A stretch of 64,000 nt of DNA from contig NZ_OY782757.1 of assembly GCF_963678185.1 (NCBI RefSeq), positions 1-64,000 on the forward strand, read 5' to 3'. Shown here one piece after another: positions 19,501 to 27,290 of this stretch. The stretch is from an uncultured Tolumonas sp. GTDB lineage: Bacteria; Pseudomonadota; Gammaproteobacteria; Enterobacterales; Aeromonadaceae. The translations under genes were made by a program, and so were the position numbers. The notes beneath the pieces were generated by a model, which was given only the letters and a program-made list of their open reading frames with translations, was not told the DNA's origin and made no database searches. The stretch's first letter is position 1, and each line of letters starts with the position of its first letter.

Positions 19501-20446
19501 TAAAGATCTGCTGGCACTGAAAGAGCAACTTCGTGCGCAGGTACAGCAGACGTTGTCGCAGGTCGCAGATGACGATATTGAGCAGGAAGGCTTAACGTTG
19601 TGGAGCTTTGGCCCATTACCACAAGAATACAGCCAGAAACGCGGTGGTTTTGAAGTTAAGGCTTATCCGGCATTAGTTGATCAAAAAGATTCAGTAGCGA
19701 TCCAACTATTTGATTCACCGGTGGCGCAACAGACCGCAATGTGGGCAGGGCAACGGCGTTTAGTGCTATTGAATGTGCCGTCACCGATTAAATATTTGCA
19801 GGAAAAACTGCCCAATAAAGCCAAATTAGGTCTCTATTTCACCCCGTTTGGGAAAGTGGCCGAGCTGATTGATGACTGTATTGCTTGTGGCTGTGATCAG
19901 TTGATGCAACAGCATGGTGGCTTGTCATGGGATAACGACACGTTTCAACAGCAGAAAGAAGTCATTCGGGGCGAACTGAACGAAGCGGTCGTGAAGATTG
20001 CGGCGCAAGTGGAGCAGATCCTGACTGCAGCACACGGTATCCGGAAATTGTTTAAAGGCAAGATGACGCTGGAACTCGCGTTTGCACATTCCGACATTCA
20101 AGCGCAGTTGGAACGGTTAATTCATAAAGGCTTTGTCACAGCGACTGGCGCTGCCCGTTTACCTGATTTATTACGATATATGAAAGGGATCGAGCGGCGC
20201 ATGGAGAAAATCCCTGTGGATGCTAACCGTGATCGGATGTATATGTTGAAAGTACAGCATGTCGAGCAGGTTTATCAGCAATTAGTTGGTAAATTAGGGA
20301 AGGGGCAGTCGATACCGGAAGAAGTACGTAATGTGCGTTGGATGATTGAGGAATTGCGTATTTCTTATTTTGCTCAGGTGTTGGGGACGCCATATCCGGT
20401 TTCTGATAAACGCGTACTACAGGCAATAGAGGCCATTAAAATCTAG
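16565..20446 (+). CDS. hrpA: ATP-dependent RNA helicase HrpA
   Basis: This 1293-residue DEAH-box helicase aligns end to end with E. coli HrpA (1300 residues). It has Walker A GETGSGKT at residues 95-102, DEAH at 192-195, SAT (motif III), the RKGRCGRV motif VI region, and the long HrpA C-terminal domain (DUF3418) ending RISYFAQVLGTPYPVSDKR. In E. coli HrpA acts in fimbrial mRNA processing and in resolving stalled ribosomes. The start codon is TTG at 16565, supported by TGGAGT a few bases upstream and by alignment with the E. coli N terminus. No in-frame ATG fits as well. It is transcribed alone, ending at a palindromic terminator. Confidence 0.97.
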   Translation: MSEAILRSLQSQLSECLPVDKAQLLRRLQGVQRLPANKQTSVLALIGQELEKARLRAQLRQQNVPKLHYPDLPVTDKRHDIAEAIRKHQVVIVAGETGSGKTTQLPKICMEAGRGVQGMIGHTQPRRLAARTVAARIAEELQCELGSHVGYKVRFHDQVNENSYVKLMTDGILLAEIQSDRMLMQYDTLIIDEAHERSLNIDFILGYLKQLLPKRPDLKLIITSATIDPQRFSRHFSNAPVIEVSGRTYPVDVRYRPWQDEEDSDPLQGLFNAVDELCSEGLGDILIFMNGEREIRDTADALRKRNLRDTEILPLYSRLSNTEQNRIFSQHAGRRIVLATNVAETSLTVPGIRYVIDPGTARISRYSYKTKVQRLPIEAISQASANQRKGRCGRVAAGICIRLYSEQDFLGRPEFTDPEILRTNLASVILQMLALGLGDMSRFPFVEAPDSRHIKDGLRLLEELGAINGSIDGQHPLRLTPLGRQLARVPLDPRLARMVLAAPQFGCLEEILIITSALSIQDPRERPMDKQQASDEKHRRFEDKDSDFQAYLNLWNYVQEQQQTLSQNQFRKQCQKEFLSYLRLREWQDIHYQVRQATRELSLTINQDAAPEQAIHSAILTGLLSHIGMKDGDKSEYIGARNARFMIFPGSGLFKKPPKWSMVAELTETSRLYGRTAARIQPEWIEPLAGHLLKRSYSDPRWSKKAGAVLASEKVTLYGVTIVADREVQYGDIDPVVSRELFIRRALVEGDFETRHRFFAENRKLLAEVEALEAKSRRRDILVDDETLFLFYDAHIPADVVSARHFDSWWKTASKESPELLNFEREMLLQGDASHINEHDYPNQWVQGRLKFRLSYQFEPGEEADGVTVHIPLPLLNQVEPLGFDWLIPGMRHELLVALIKSLPKQWRKNFVPAPNYADALIASISPEQGPLLDAIERQLKRMSGLTVPRECWDWNSIADHLKMTFRVIDDKRKKVAESKDLLALKEQLRAQVQQTLSQVADDDIEQEGLTLWSFGPLPQEYSQKRGGFEVKAYPALVDQKDSVAIQLFDSPVAQQTAMWAGQRRLVLLNVPSPIKYLQEKLPNKAKLGLYFTPFGKVAELIDDCIACGCDQLMQQHGGLSWDNDTFQQQKEVIRGELNEAVVKIAAQVEQILTAAHGIRKLFKGKMTLELAFAHSDIQAQLERLIHKGFVTATGAARLPDLLRYMKGIERRMEKIPVDANRDRMYMLKVQHVEQVYQQLVGKLGKGQSIPEEVRNVRWMIEELRISYFAQVLGTPYPVSDKRVLQAIEAIKI

Positions 20447-20464
20447 CTATTTTAGATGATTCAA

Positions 20465-20495
20465 TAAAAAGGCCACCGATATCGGTGGCCTATTA
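20465..20495. terminator. Bidirectional terminator between hrpA and the convergent gene
   Basis: AGGCCACCGATATCGGTGGCCT (a 22-base perfect palindrome at 20470-20491) is preceded by AATAAAAA and followed by ATTA. The A-tract is a T-tract for the minus-strand gene. It probably serves both convergent genes. Confidence 0.75.
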
Positions 20496-20510
20496 CTATC
20501 AGAAAGGTGG

Positions 20511-22412
20511 TTATTTTTTCTGTGGCAATTCCATGCTGCCTTTGACGGCTAAGCCATCTTTTTCAAAATCCATGCTGGTCAGCAGACGCACACCACGCAT
20601 TTCATCCAACATCGTCACAACTTGCTTCATCTCTTTTTGCTCATTGCTTTCTGTCGATGTTGATGCAGAAGTTGCCGGTGCCGCGGATGTTGCCTCAGCC
20701 CCAGAGGTTGCTGACAACTCCGTTGCTGCATTTACTTTATTGGCTTGTTCAAGTTGATTACGGCCAAATTGTGCCATATCGGCCAGTAAACCATAATCCA
20801 GACCTAACTGATAAAAACCGTTTGCGGCCAATGGCTGTTTCGCCAATGATGCGGCAAATTTCGCGCCTTGATCACCAGTAAATACAGCAATGTGCTGGCC
20901 ATATAAACCGAGCTTAATTTTACCTGGCAATTCCATAATTGGTGGTACTGGCAAATCAACGGATTGACCGTCAGCAGGCAATTTAACCTGTGCTGCCAAT
21001 TCAGGAGAAGCCATACTGAGCATTCCCCACAATTGTTGCGGCTGTTTACTGGAAACAGAAGCGACAAAAGAGAGTTTTTCTACAGCAGGCATCTCGGTTG
21101 CATTGTTTTTGAGTTTCAGTTCTTGCAGATCGATGCTGGCACCTTGTAACCCTTGAACCATTGCTGTGCCCATTGCCAGCATGGAAGGATTTGCCATCTT
21201 TAGACTATTCTGAATATCTTGCAATGGTGTACATGTTTTTGTCTGCATATTTTTCAATTGAGTATGCGTTAACGGATATTGGGTCGCACGATTCCACAAT
21301 TCGGTAGTAACAGGAGCCAATTCATCAACATTCAGGCCAATCGCAGCTTTGAAGAGCGATTTATCCTCTTTGCCATAGTCTGGAATAAAACCACGCAGTT
21401 TCTGCAACGATGCCATGGTGGCAGCATCTTTAGATTCAACTTTAAATGTACTGTCAAAACGGATCGGATCACCTTTAGTGTCCAAATTGGTATAGCCAAA
21501 TATTTCTCGTGGCCACAAGCTGGCGATACCTTCGATATCTTTCTGACATTCAGGTGTGCGATATTCAGCTAGACTCTTATTGCTTTCACCTTCACTGACT
21601 TTATCCAGCAGTTTAGCCAATGGGCTGTCTGCACGGGTTAGTGTTTTGATTAGTAATTCATTGTTAATGAAACCGAGTGAATTTTTACGGAAACCGTAGC
21701 TTTGTACCAATTGGTCAAGTGTTGCAGCTTGTTTCAGTGATTTTGCTGGTTTGGTAATACCAAAAGCGATAGCCAGATCATCGGCAGGAACCATGTCGCC
21801 CAGATCCAATGTCAGGATCGCGAAACCATCTTTTTTACCAATGGCAAAAGCAACAGGATGTTTATCTTTATTAAAGAAATAACGTTTATAACTGAATTCT
21901 TTTAATTTTGCGGTATCCGCTTTTGCTTTAGTGCGTGTTTCTGCGGCGGCAATTAATTTGTCGAAATTTGCTTCATTTTCTAATTTAAAACGTAATACCG
22001 GTAATGCACCAACGGTATAAAAAGCAGCATCTAATTTATCGGAAAAACCTAAATCCTGAGGATTAATTGTTCCTTTGGTGAGCATGGTCACATATTCAGC
22101 ATAAAGGCCAAATATAACGCGTAAGCCATCATTCCATTCATCAGGTTTGGCGTCGATTTCTTTTTGCAGACGCTCAATTTCCTGAACTGAGGTTGATGCA
22201 CCGCCAGTAAATAATTGAGAAAAACGAGCTTGCAGGGGCGAAATAGTCTCTTTCCAAGAGGCTGGCTCAAGATCGCCCATAAACACTAGAGTGTCAGCGG
22301 GTACATAGTTCAGTGTGCCTGCAGTGTCGCCAGCATTCTGTTGTTGAATAGCGAAGTATGCGCCTGCGCCAAGAGCGGCAGCAATTGCTGCATACAAAAT
22401 CCCGTTTTTCAT
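20511..22412 (-). CDS. Unknown exported or membrane-anchored protein, 633 residues
   Basis: I do not recognise a named family with confidence. The N terminus (MKNGILYAAIAAALGAGAYFAIQQQ) is a signal anchor or signal peptide, so most of the protein should be periplasmic. The body has DUF3352-like features: YVPADTLVFMGDLEP near the start, repeated FAIGKKDGFAILTLDLGD and KIKLGLYGQHIAVFTGDQG strands, and conserved-looking cysteines (ECQKD, KTCTP). A low-complexity Ala/Ser/Thr/Glu stretch at about 560-590 precedes the final segment. The coding frame is long with no interruptions. It stands alone between hrpA (convergent) and the cold-shock gene (divergent). Confidence 0.85.
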   Translation of the reverse strand: MKNGILYAAIAAALGAGAYFAIQQQNAGDTAGTLNYVPADTLVFMGDLEPASWKETISPLQARFSQLFTGGASTSVQEIERLQKEIDAKPDEWNDGLRVIFGLYAEYVTMLTKGTINPQDLGFSDKLDAAFYTVGALPVLRFKLENEANFDKLIAAAETRTKAKADTAKLKEFSYKRYFFNKDKHPVAFAIGKKDGFAILTLDLGDMVPADDLAIAFGITKPAKSLKQAATLDQLVQSYGFRKNSLGFINNELLIKTLTRADSPLAKLLDKVSEGESNKSLAEYRTPECQKDIEGIASLWPREIFGYTNLDTKGDPIRFDSTFKVESKDAATMASLQKLRGFIPDYGKEDKSLFKAAIGLNVDELAPVTTELWNRATQYPLTHTQLKNMQTKTCTPLQDIQNSLKMANPSMLAMGTAMVQGLQGASIDLQELKLKNNATEMPAVEKLSFVASVSSKQPQQLWGMLSMASPELAAQVKLPADGQSVDLPVPPIMELPGKIKLGLYGQHIAVFTGDQGAKFAASLAKQPLAANGFYQLGLDYGLLADMAQFGRNQLEQANKVNAATELSATSGAEATSAAPATSASTSTESNEQKEMKQVVTMLDEMRGVRLLTSMDFEKDGLAVKGSMELPQKK

Positions 22413-22494
22413 GATTGTTATCCTTGGTGGTGTATCTCAATTAAATACTAACCAATTGTAAAAGAAATATTATTTTTTTCACTAATGTTTTTAA

Positions 22495-22522
22495 TTGACT
22501 TCATCATGAAATGCTTTAGATT
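22495..22522 (+). promoter_or_regulatory. Candidate sigma70 promoter of the cold-shock gene
   Basis: TTGACT at 22495-22500 and TAGATT at 22517-22522 are 16 bases apart. Initiation near 22530 would leave a leader of about 130 bases, which fits the cspA class. It is a pattern match only. Confidence 0.45.
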
Positions 22523-22624
22523 ACAGTTAACTGATTGAGCGCCTGCGCTTACTTGGCAAATGTTTTCTTTCCCATAAAGAAAGTCGATATTGTCTTATTA
22601 AGTAAACCTCTTTCAGCGTTAACG

Positions 22625-22655
22625 GCCGAGAGGCTCAAGTATTTTGTGTTAGGAA
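22625..22655 (+). promoter_or_regulatory. cspA-type leader element and ribosome-binding site
   Basis: GCCGAGAGGC followed by TCAAG at 22625-22639 resembles the small GCCGAAAGGC hairpin just before the ribosome-binding site of the E. coli cspA leader, a temperature-sensing RNA. AGGA at 22651-22654 is the likely ribosome-binding site. Confidence 0.5.
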
Positions 22656-22662
22656 ATGTGTT

Positions 22663-22869
22663 ATGTCTGTACGTACTGGCAAAGTAAAATGGTTCAACGA
22701 AGCTAAAGGTTTTGGTTTTATTCAGCAGGATGAAGGTCCGGATGTATTTGTTCACTTCCGTGCTATCAACTCTACCGGTTTCAAAACCCTGGCTGAAGGC
22801 CAACGTGTTCAGTTCACTGTGACTCAAGGCCAGAAAGGCCCACAGGCTGAAAACGTAACTATCCTGTAA
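22663..22869 (+). CDS. Cold-shock domain protein
   Basis: This 68-residue protein is a single cold-shock (OB-fold) domain. The RNP1 motif KGFGFIQ and RNP2 motif DVFVHF are intact, and [11 protein letters not shown] matches the CspA/CspE pattern. Such proteins bind single-stranded RNA and DNA and act as RNA chaperones. Which E. coli paralogue it corresponds to cannot be settled. The leader of about 130 bases, with a cspA-like hairpin, suggests post-transcriptional control by temperature or growth phase. A strong terminator follows, so it is monocistronic. Confidence 0.95.
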   Translation: MSVRTGKVKWFNEAKGFGFIQQDEGPDVFVHFRAINSTGFKTLAEGQRVQFTVTQGQKGPQAENVTIL

Positions 22870-22887
22870 TTATTTACAGTGACAGAT

Positions 22888-22917
22888 AAAAAAGCGCCCT
22901 GCGGCGCTTTTTTTTTG
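22888..22917 (+). terminator. Terminator of the cold-shock gene
   Basis: AAAAAAGCGCC and GGCGCTTTTTTTTT pair around CTGC. The long T-tract gives a strong intrinsic terminator, which also lies at the 3' end of the convergent mdlB. Confidence 0.9.
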
Positions 22918-22963
22918 TCTTCGATTTAACAACGCCGCAACATTATATCGACAACCTAAGTGT

Positions 22964-24688
22964 CTATTTTACGGCTAATTGTTGTAGCTGATACAGCGTC
23001 GCATAGTGCTTATTGGCAGCCAGTAAACTGCTGTGATTTCCTCGCTCAATAATCTTACCGTGCTGTAGCACCAATATCTCATCAGCATCGACAATGGTAG
23101 ATAACCGGTGGGCCACAATGAGCCAGGCGTGTTGGTGCCGAATAGAAGCAATCGCTTGTTGCAAATGATGTTCGGTCTGTGAGTCCACATTTGCGGTTGC
23201 TTCATCCAGGATCAGTACAGGTGGGTGGGTTACCAAAGCACGAGCGAAAGAAAGTAACTGACGTTGGCCCGCAGAGAGATTTTTACCGCCTTCCTGTAAC
23301 TGCATTGAAACCGTTTCATTGTGGTTAATACTTTCAAACCACTGCACATGATTTAATACCTGTGTGATGTCGTCATCACTGATATTCGGGCGACCAAAAC
23401 GGATATTATCAGCCACTGAACCGGCAAAAATAAACGGGTCTTGTTGAATCACACCAAGCTGTGAACGTAAGCTGCTGATGTTCCATTTTTCAATCGGGTG
23501 TTGCTCTACGATGATGTTGCCTGATGTCGGCTGATACATGCCGCTCAGCAGGTGCAAAATAGTCGATTTGCCACTGCCGGTATGGCCTACCAGTGCCATC
23601 ATTTTCCCTTTATACAATTCCAGATTGATATCTTGCAAGATAGGATTACCATCCTGCTGATAGCGGAAATGGATATGCTGAAATTGGATGTTACCTTCTA
23701 TCGGTTGCTGGTATTCACCGACAGGTTCTTTTTGTTCATCGAGCAAAGTAAATATACGTTCGCCAGCAATCAGGGATTGTTGGATCTGCGTGAGTTGGTT
23801 GGTGAGATCATTTAATGGTTCAACCATTCGCCCCATATAGCTCACAAACGCATAGATAACGCCGACTGCAATTTGTGAGGTTCCTTGTATAGCGAACCAG
23901 CTGAGTAATGTGCCGATAGTGAAGATATACAACAGGTCGATCATTGGGCGCAGTAGTAGGCCGTTGAGTTGCAGTACTTTTTTTCTGACCTGCAATTGTT
24001 GCTGATTAGTTGCTGCAAATTTATCGGCAAAATGTTTTTCTTGCACCAGTGACTGAATGATTGGAATGCCTTGCAGCGTTTCACTGAGCTGGTGGTTGAG
24101 GTCTGAGGTGAGTTGCCGAGCTTGTCGTGACCATGGCATGGAACAACGTTGGTAGATTTGCATCACAGCGATGGACATGATGATCATGATGGATATCAGG
24201 CACGCCAGCTGCCAGTTAAGCCAGAACATGCCGCTCAAAATACCCGTCAGTAGCACAACTTTATGGATAGATTGACCGATCACCTGAATGTAAAGCTGGA
24301 GCAATGTTTCGGTATCGTTACTGATGGTCGAGATCAGATGGCCAGTCTGGTGATTGTCCAGATAGCGGGCTGGTAAGCGTAGTGCGGCGGAGAACGTTTC
24401 TTGTCGCAGCCCTTTGACAATGTATTGCGCTACTCGGCTAAACAATAAGGCTTGTTTATAACTGCTGAAGGCAGCTAGCCCTTGCAGTGACAAATAGGTA
24501 ATGATGAATAGGCCAATTTCATGAGCGATCCAATGCCCAGTTGCTAGTGAAGTATCAATAAAATATTTAATCAGCAATGGGCCGCTAACTTCAGCCAAAG
24601 AAGATGAGAATAAAAATCCCAACCCGATGCAGATCAAGCGCAAATGCGGTCGGCAGTATTTCAAAAGACGCAACAAGGTATTACTCAT
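22964..24688 (-). CDS. mdlB: ABC exporter half-transporter, MdlB-like
   Basis: This 574-residue protein has an N-terminal six-helix ABC exporter domain fused to an ATPase domain. Walker A is GHTGSGKST, the signature is LSAGQRQLL and Walker B is VLILDEATA with the catalytic Glu present. Its upstream partner is MdlA-like, and together they should form a heterodimeric multidrug- or lipid-type exporter in the inner membrane. The start codon overlaps the mdlA stop by eight bases (ATGAGTAA), which implies translational coupling. The substrate is unknown. The E. coli mdlAB pair has the same order. Confidence 0.92.
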   Translation of the reverse strand: MSNTLLRLLKYCRPHLRLICIGLGFLFSSSLAEVSGPLLIKYFIDTSLATGHWIAHEIGLFIITYLSLQGLAAFSSYKQALLFSRVAQYIVKGLRQETFSAALRLPARYLDNHQTGHLISTISNDTETLLQLYIQVIGQSIHKVVLLTGILSGMFWLNWQLACLISIMIIMSIAVMQIYQRCSMPWSRQARQLTSDLNHQLSETLQGIPIIQSLVQEKHFADKFAATNQQQLQVRKKVLQLNGLLLRPMIDLLYIFTIGTLLSWFAIQGTSQIAVGVIYAFVSYMGRMVEPLNDLTNQLTQIQQSLIAGERIFTLLDEQKEPVGEYQQPIEGNIQFQHIHFRYQQDGNPILQDINLELYKGKMMALVGHTGSGKSTILHLLSGMYQPTSGNIIVEQHPIEKWNISSLRSQLGVIQQDPFIFAGSVADNIRFGRPNISDDDITQVLNHVQWFESINHNETVSMQLQEGGKNLSAGQRQLLSFARALVTHPPVLILDEATANVDSQTEHHLQQAIASIRHQHAWLIVAHRLSTIVDADEILVLQHGKIIERGNHSSLLAANKHYATLYQLQQLAVK

Positions 24689-26438
24689 TTTCGTCCTCTG
24701 TCAGTGCTTGTTCTAATTGCTGATAACGCCAGGTTTTTGCATACCAGCCGTTTTGTTCTAACAATATTTGATGACGACCTAACTCTCGTTGTTCGCCTTG
24801 TTCCAGTACCAGGATCTGATCGGCATGTTCTAACCCTTGTAGCCGGTGTGTCACCATCAGCAAGGTCATGTTATGGCTACTAGATTGCAGGTTATGCAAA
24901 ATGCGGGATGCAGTTTTTGCATCCACGGCAGAAAGCGCATCGTCCAATAACAAATAAGGGCGTTGGGTTAACCAGGCTCGGGCTAATGCCAGTCGCTGTT
25001 TCTGACCACCGGAAAGGGTGATACCACGTTCGCCAACGGGGGTTTGATAACCTTGTGGTAAGCCTTGAATATCGCGGTCTAATTCAGCCAGTTTAGCAGC
25101 TGCAATGACTTGTTCTAATGTTGCATCAGGGCGGCCTAATGCAATGTTGTCGGCTACTGAAAGTGAGAATAGATAAGGTTCTTGAGGTACATAGGCAAAT
25201 TGCTGGCGTAGATCAGAGAGCGACCATTCAGGTAATGGTTTTTGCTGTAAAGAGATATGGCCCAGCAGAGGATCGGCGAAACGTTGTATCAGTTTCAGCA
25301 GTGTACTTTTCCCAGCACCCGTTGGCCCGACGATACCCACCAACTCACCGGGTTTGATCTGCAGGTTGATCTGCTGCAAGAGTGCAATACCGGTTTCATT
25401 TTCAAAACGTTCCAGCTGAATATCCATATTACCGCTGAGGGCGGGCCTTTCCGCAGTTCCGGATGTCAGTTGCGCTTTTGTATTTAGTACTGTCTGAATG
25501 CGTTGATAGGCAGCATTCCCTCGTTCCAGAATGTTAAATAACCAGGCAATAGCAAACATAGGCCATATTAATTGCCCTAAATAGAGACTGAAGCTGGTGA
25601 GTTGGCCGATAGTTAATTGCTGTTGCCAAACTAACCAGCTACCACCGGAAATGGCGAGTAAATAAGCACTGCCAATACACAGATAAATAACTGGTTCAAA
25701 TTTGGCATCCACGCGGGCGACTTGCAGATTGGCCTGATTAGCTTGCTCGGCTTTATGCTGCATTTGTTGTTCTGCATATTGCTCGGCGGCAAATAGCCGC
25801 AAAGTACGTAAACCACTCATATTTTCATGAGCAATATTGTTTACATCACCGAAAGCAGCTTGTGCTTTACCAAAAGCATGGTGAATTTCTCGCCCAATAC
25901 GGGCAACCAGAAAAGCCATGATAGGTAAGGGCAATAACGAGATTATGGTTAGCGGCAGGGAGTATTGGGTGATCATGATCCCCAGCACCAGACAACCCAT
26001 AAATATCGAATCGACTAATGTCAGAATGCCTTCACCGGCGGTCATTTCTACCGCCTGAATGTCATTACTGACATGTGCCATCAGCTCACCAGTACGGTGT
26101 GTCTGGTAGAAATGCTGATCCATCGCGAGATAATGCTGATACAGCCGTTGGCGTAACAAATAGCCGAGTTTGTAGGCTGCGCCATATAACGCGACGCGCC
26201 AGACATAACGCAAAATATAAACCAGCAGGCCGATAGCCAGTAATGTCAGCACTTGTGGTTGGAATTGTGGCCAGATTGAACCGCCGACTGGCGCATGCAC
26301 GACGGTATCAATCATCCCGCCTATTAATGCCGGGACTTTGGTTTGCACGATGGCAATCAGACAGAGGATGGTGACCGTCAGCGAATATCGCTGCCAGTTA
26401 GCGCGGAAAAACCATCCTAGTTGCCAGATCAAACTCAT
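24681..26438 (-). CDS. mdlA: ABC exporter half-transporter, MdlA-like
   Basis: This 585-residue protein combines an ABC exporter membrane domain with an ATPase domain. It aligns from the first residues (MSLIWQLGWFFR) with E. coli MdlA. Walker A is GPTGAGKST and the signature is LSGGQKQRL. Walker B reads YLLLDDALS, so the catalytic Glu is replaced by Asp, as in E. coli MdlA; the heterodimer therefore has one degenerate ATP site. I chose the ATG at 26438 because it overlaps the mepA stop as ATGA; a TTG ten codons upstream has no ribosome-binding site. It is translationally coupled to mepA upstream and mdlB downstream. Confidence 0.93.
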   Translation of the reverse strand: MSLIWQLGWFFRANWQRYSLTVTILCLIAIVQTKVPALIGGMIDTVVHAPVGGSIWPQFQPQVLTLLAIGLLVYILRYVWRVALYGAAYKLGYLLRQRLYQHYLAMDQHFYQTHRTGELMAHVSNDIQAVEMTAGEGILTLVDSIFMGCLVLGIMITQYSLPLTIISLLPLPIMAFLVARIGREIHHAFGKAQAAFGDVNNIAHENMSGLRTLRLFAAEQYAEQQMQHKAEQANQANLQVARVDAKFEPVIYLCIGSAYLLAISGGSWLVWQQQLTIGQLTSFSLYLGQLIWPMFAIAWLFNILERGNAAYQRIQTVLNTKAQLTSGTAERPALSGNMDIQLERFENETGIALLQQINLQIKPGELVGIVGPTGAGKSTLLKLIQRFADPLLGHISLQQKPLPEWSLSDLRQQFAYVPQEPYLFSLSVADNIALGRPDATLEQVIAAAKLAELDRDIQGLPQGYQTPVGERGITLSGGQKQRLALARAWLTQRPYLLLDDALSAVDAKTASRILHNLQSSSHNMTLLMVTHRLQGLEHADQILVLEQGEQRELGRHQILLEQNGWYAKTWRYQQLEQALTEDENE

Positions 26439-27232
26439 CGTTGTTTTTTCGACAGCAGTATGTCGCAACGTTCGGGCAAAACTGGCATCGGATTAGGTAC
26501 CGGTTTGCTACTGACTACCGCGGGCTTGTTGAGCCATGATTGTAATTCCTCTCCACAACCATCACCGGCTGGCGATGGTTTCTGCGGTTCACAGTCTTTG
26601 CTGCCAACAGGACAATGTAAACGCACATGGAAATGAGCGCTGTGACCAAACCATGGGCGTAATTTGCCTAACCAGGCATGGTCAGTGCCACGGAATTGCT
26701 CACACATGGCTTCTTTGATCGGTGGGTTGACGAAAATTCGCTCTACACGTGGGTCTTGTGCCGCGAGTTTCAGTAGGGTGATTTGCTGTGAACTGAAGTT
26801 TTTGTTCACTTTATTCTGACTAAAATCGACCATCTCAAGCGGTTGGATATTGTTCCGCTCCGAAGTACTCAGTTTTTTAGTCGCAAAGCGGAACCAGAAA
26901 TCCGTATCCAGCCCACTTTGATGGCTGCGATGCCCACTATTAAACGGGCCGCCTTTGGCCATGGCCATATCGCCGACCAGAATATCGGGTAACCCCATTT
27001 TGCGCGCTTGACGAGCCAGATCGAGAACGTATTGCCGCATGATCGGATGACCATAATAACGTTTTTGTTTAGGGCGCAGAATTTGATATCCCGTGCCATA
27101 TTCAGGTACTGCAACAGCACCTTGCAGACAACCGGCGGCATAACCACCGATTGCTTCTGCTGTACCACTACTTGGTGTGCTTTGAAGCGCCCATGGATTA
27201 CTCATGGCAGCAACTAATATCCATTGATACAT
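26435..27232 (-). CDS. mepA: Penicillin-insensitive murein endopeptidase
   Basis: MepA is a periplasmic zinc LAS-type endopeptidase that cuts D-Ala-mDAP crosslinks in peptidoglycan. This 265-residue protein carries the metal-binding signature SGHRSHQSGLDTDFWF and the second ligand region WFGHSAHFHVRLHCP, followed by the conserved cysteine-containing segment GSKDCEPQ. The N terminus is hydrophobic but lacks the usual basic residues, and signal cleavage is likely near TPSSG. The start is uncertain: the ATG at 27232 has only a distant AGGA, and a TTG at 27253 is the alternative. The stop overlaps the mdlA start by four bases. In E. coli mepA sits in a different operon (with aroC), so this linkage to an exporter is notable. 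Confidence 0.93.
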   Translation of the reverse strand: MYQWILVAAMSNPWALQSTPSSGTAEAIGGYAAGCLQGAVAVPEYGTGYQILRPKQKRYYGHPIMRQYVLDLARQARKMGLPDILVGDMAMAKGGPFNSGHRSHQSGLDTDFWFRFATKKLSTSERNNIQPLEMVDFSQNKVNKNFSSQQITLLKLAAQDPRVERIFVNPPIKEAMCEQFRGTDHAWLGKLRPWFGHSAHFHVRLHCPVGSKDCEPQKPSPAGDGCGEELQSWLNKPAVVSSKPVPNPMPVLPERCDILLSKKQR

Positions 27233-27290
27233 GACGGCTGAGAATTCCTGCAATAGTTAAATGGTACAAGTTAAGTGGTGCAATTAATCA

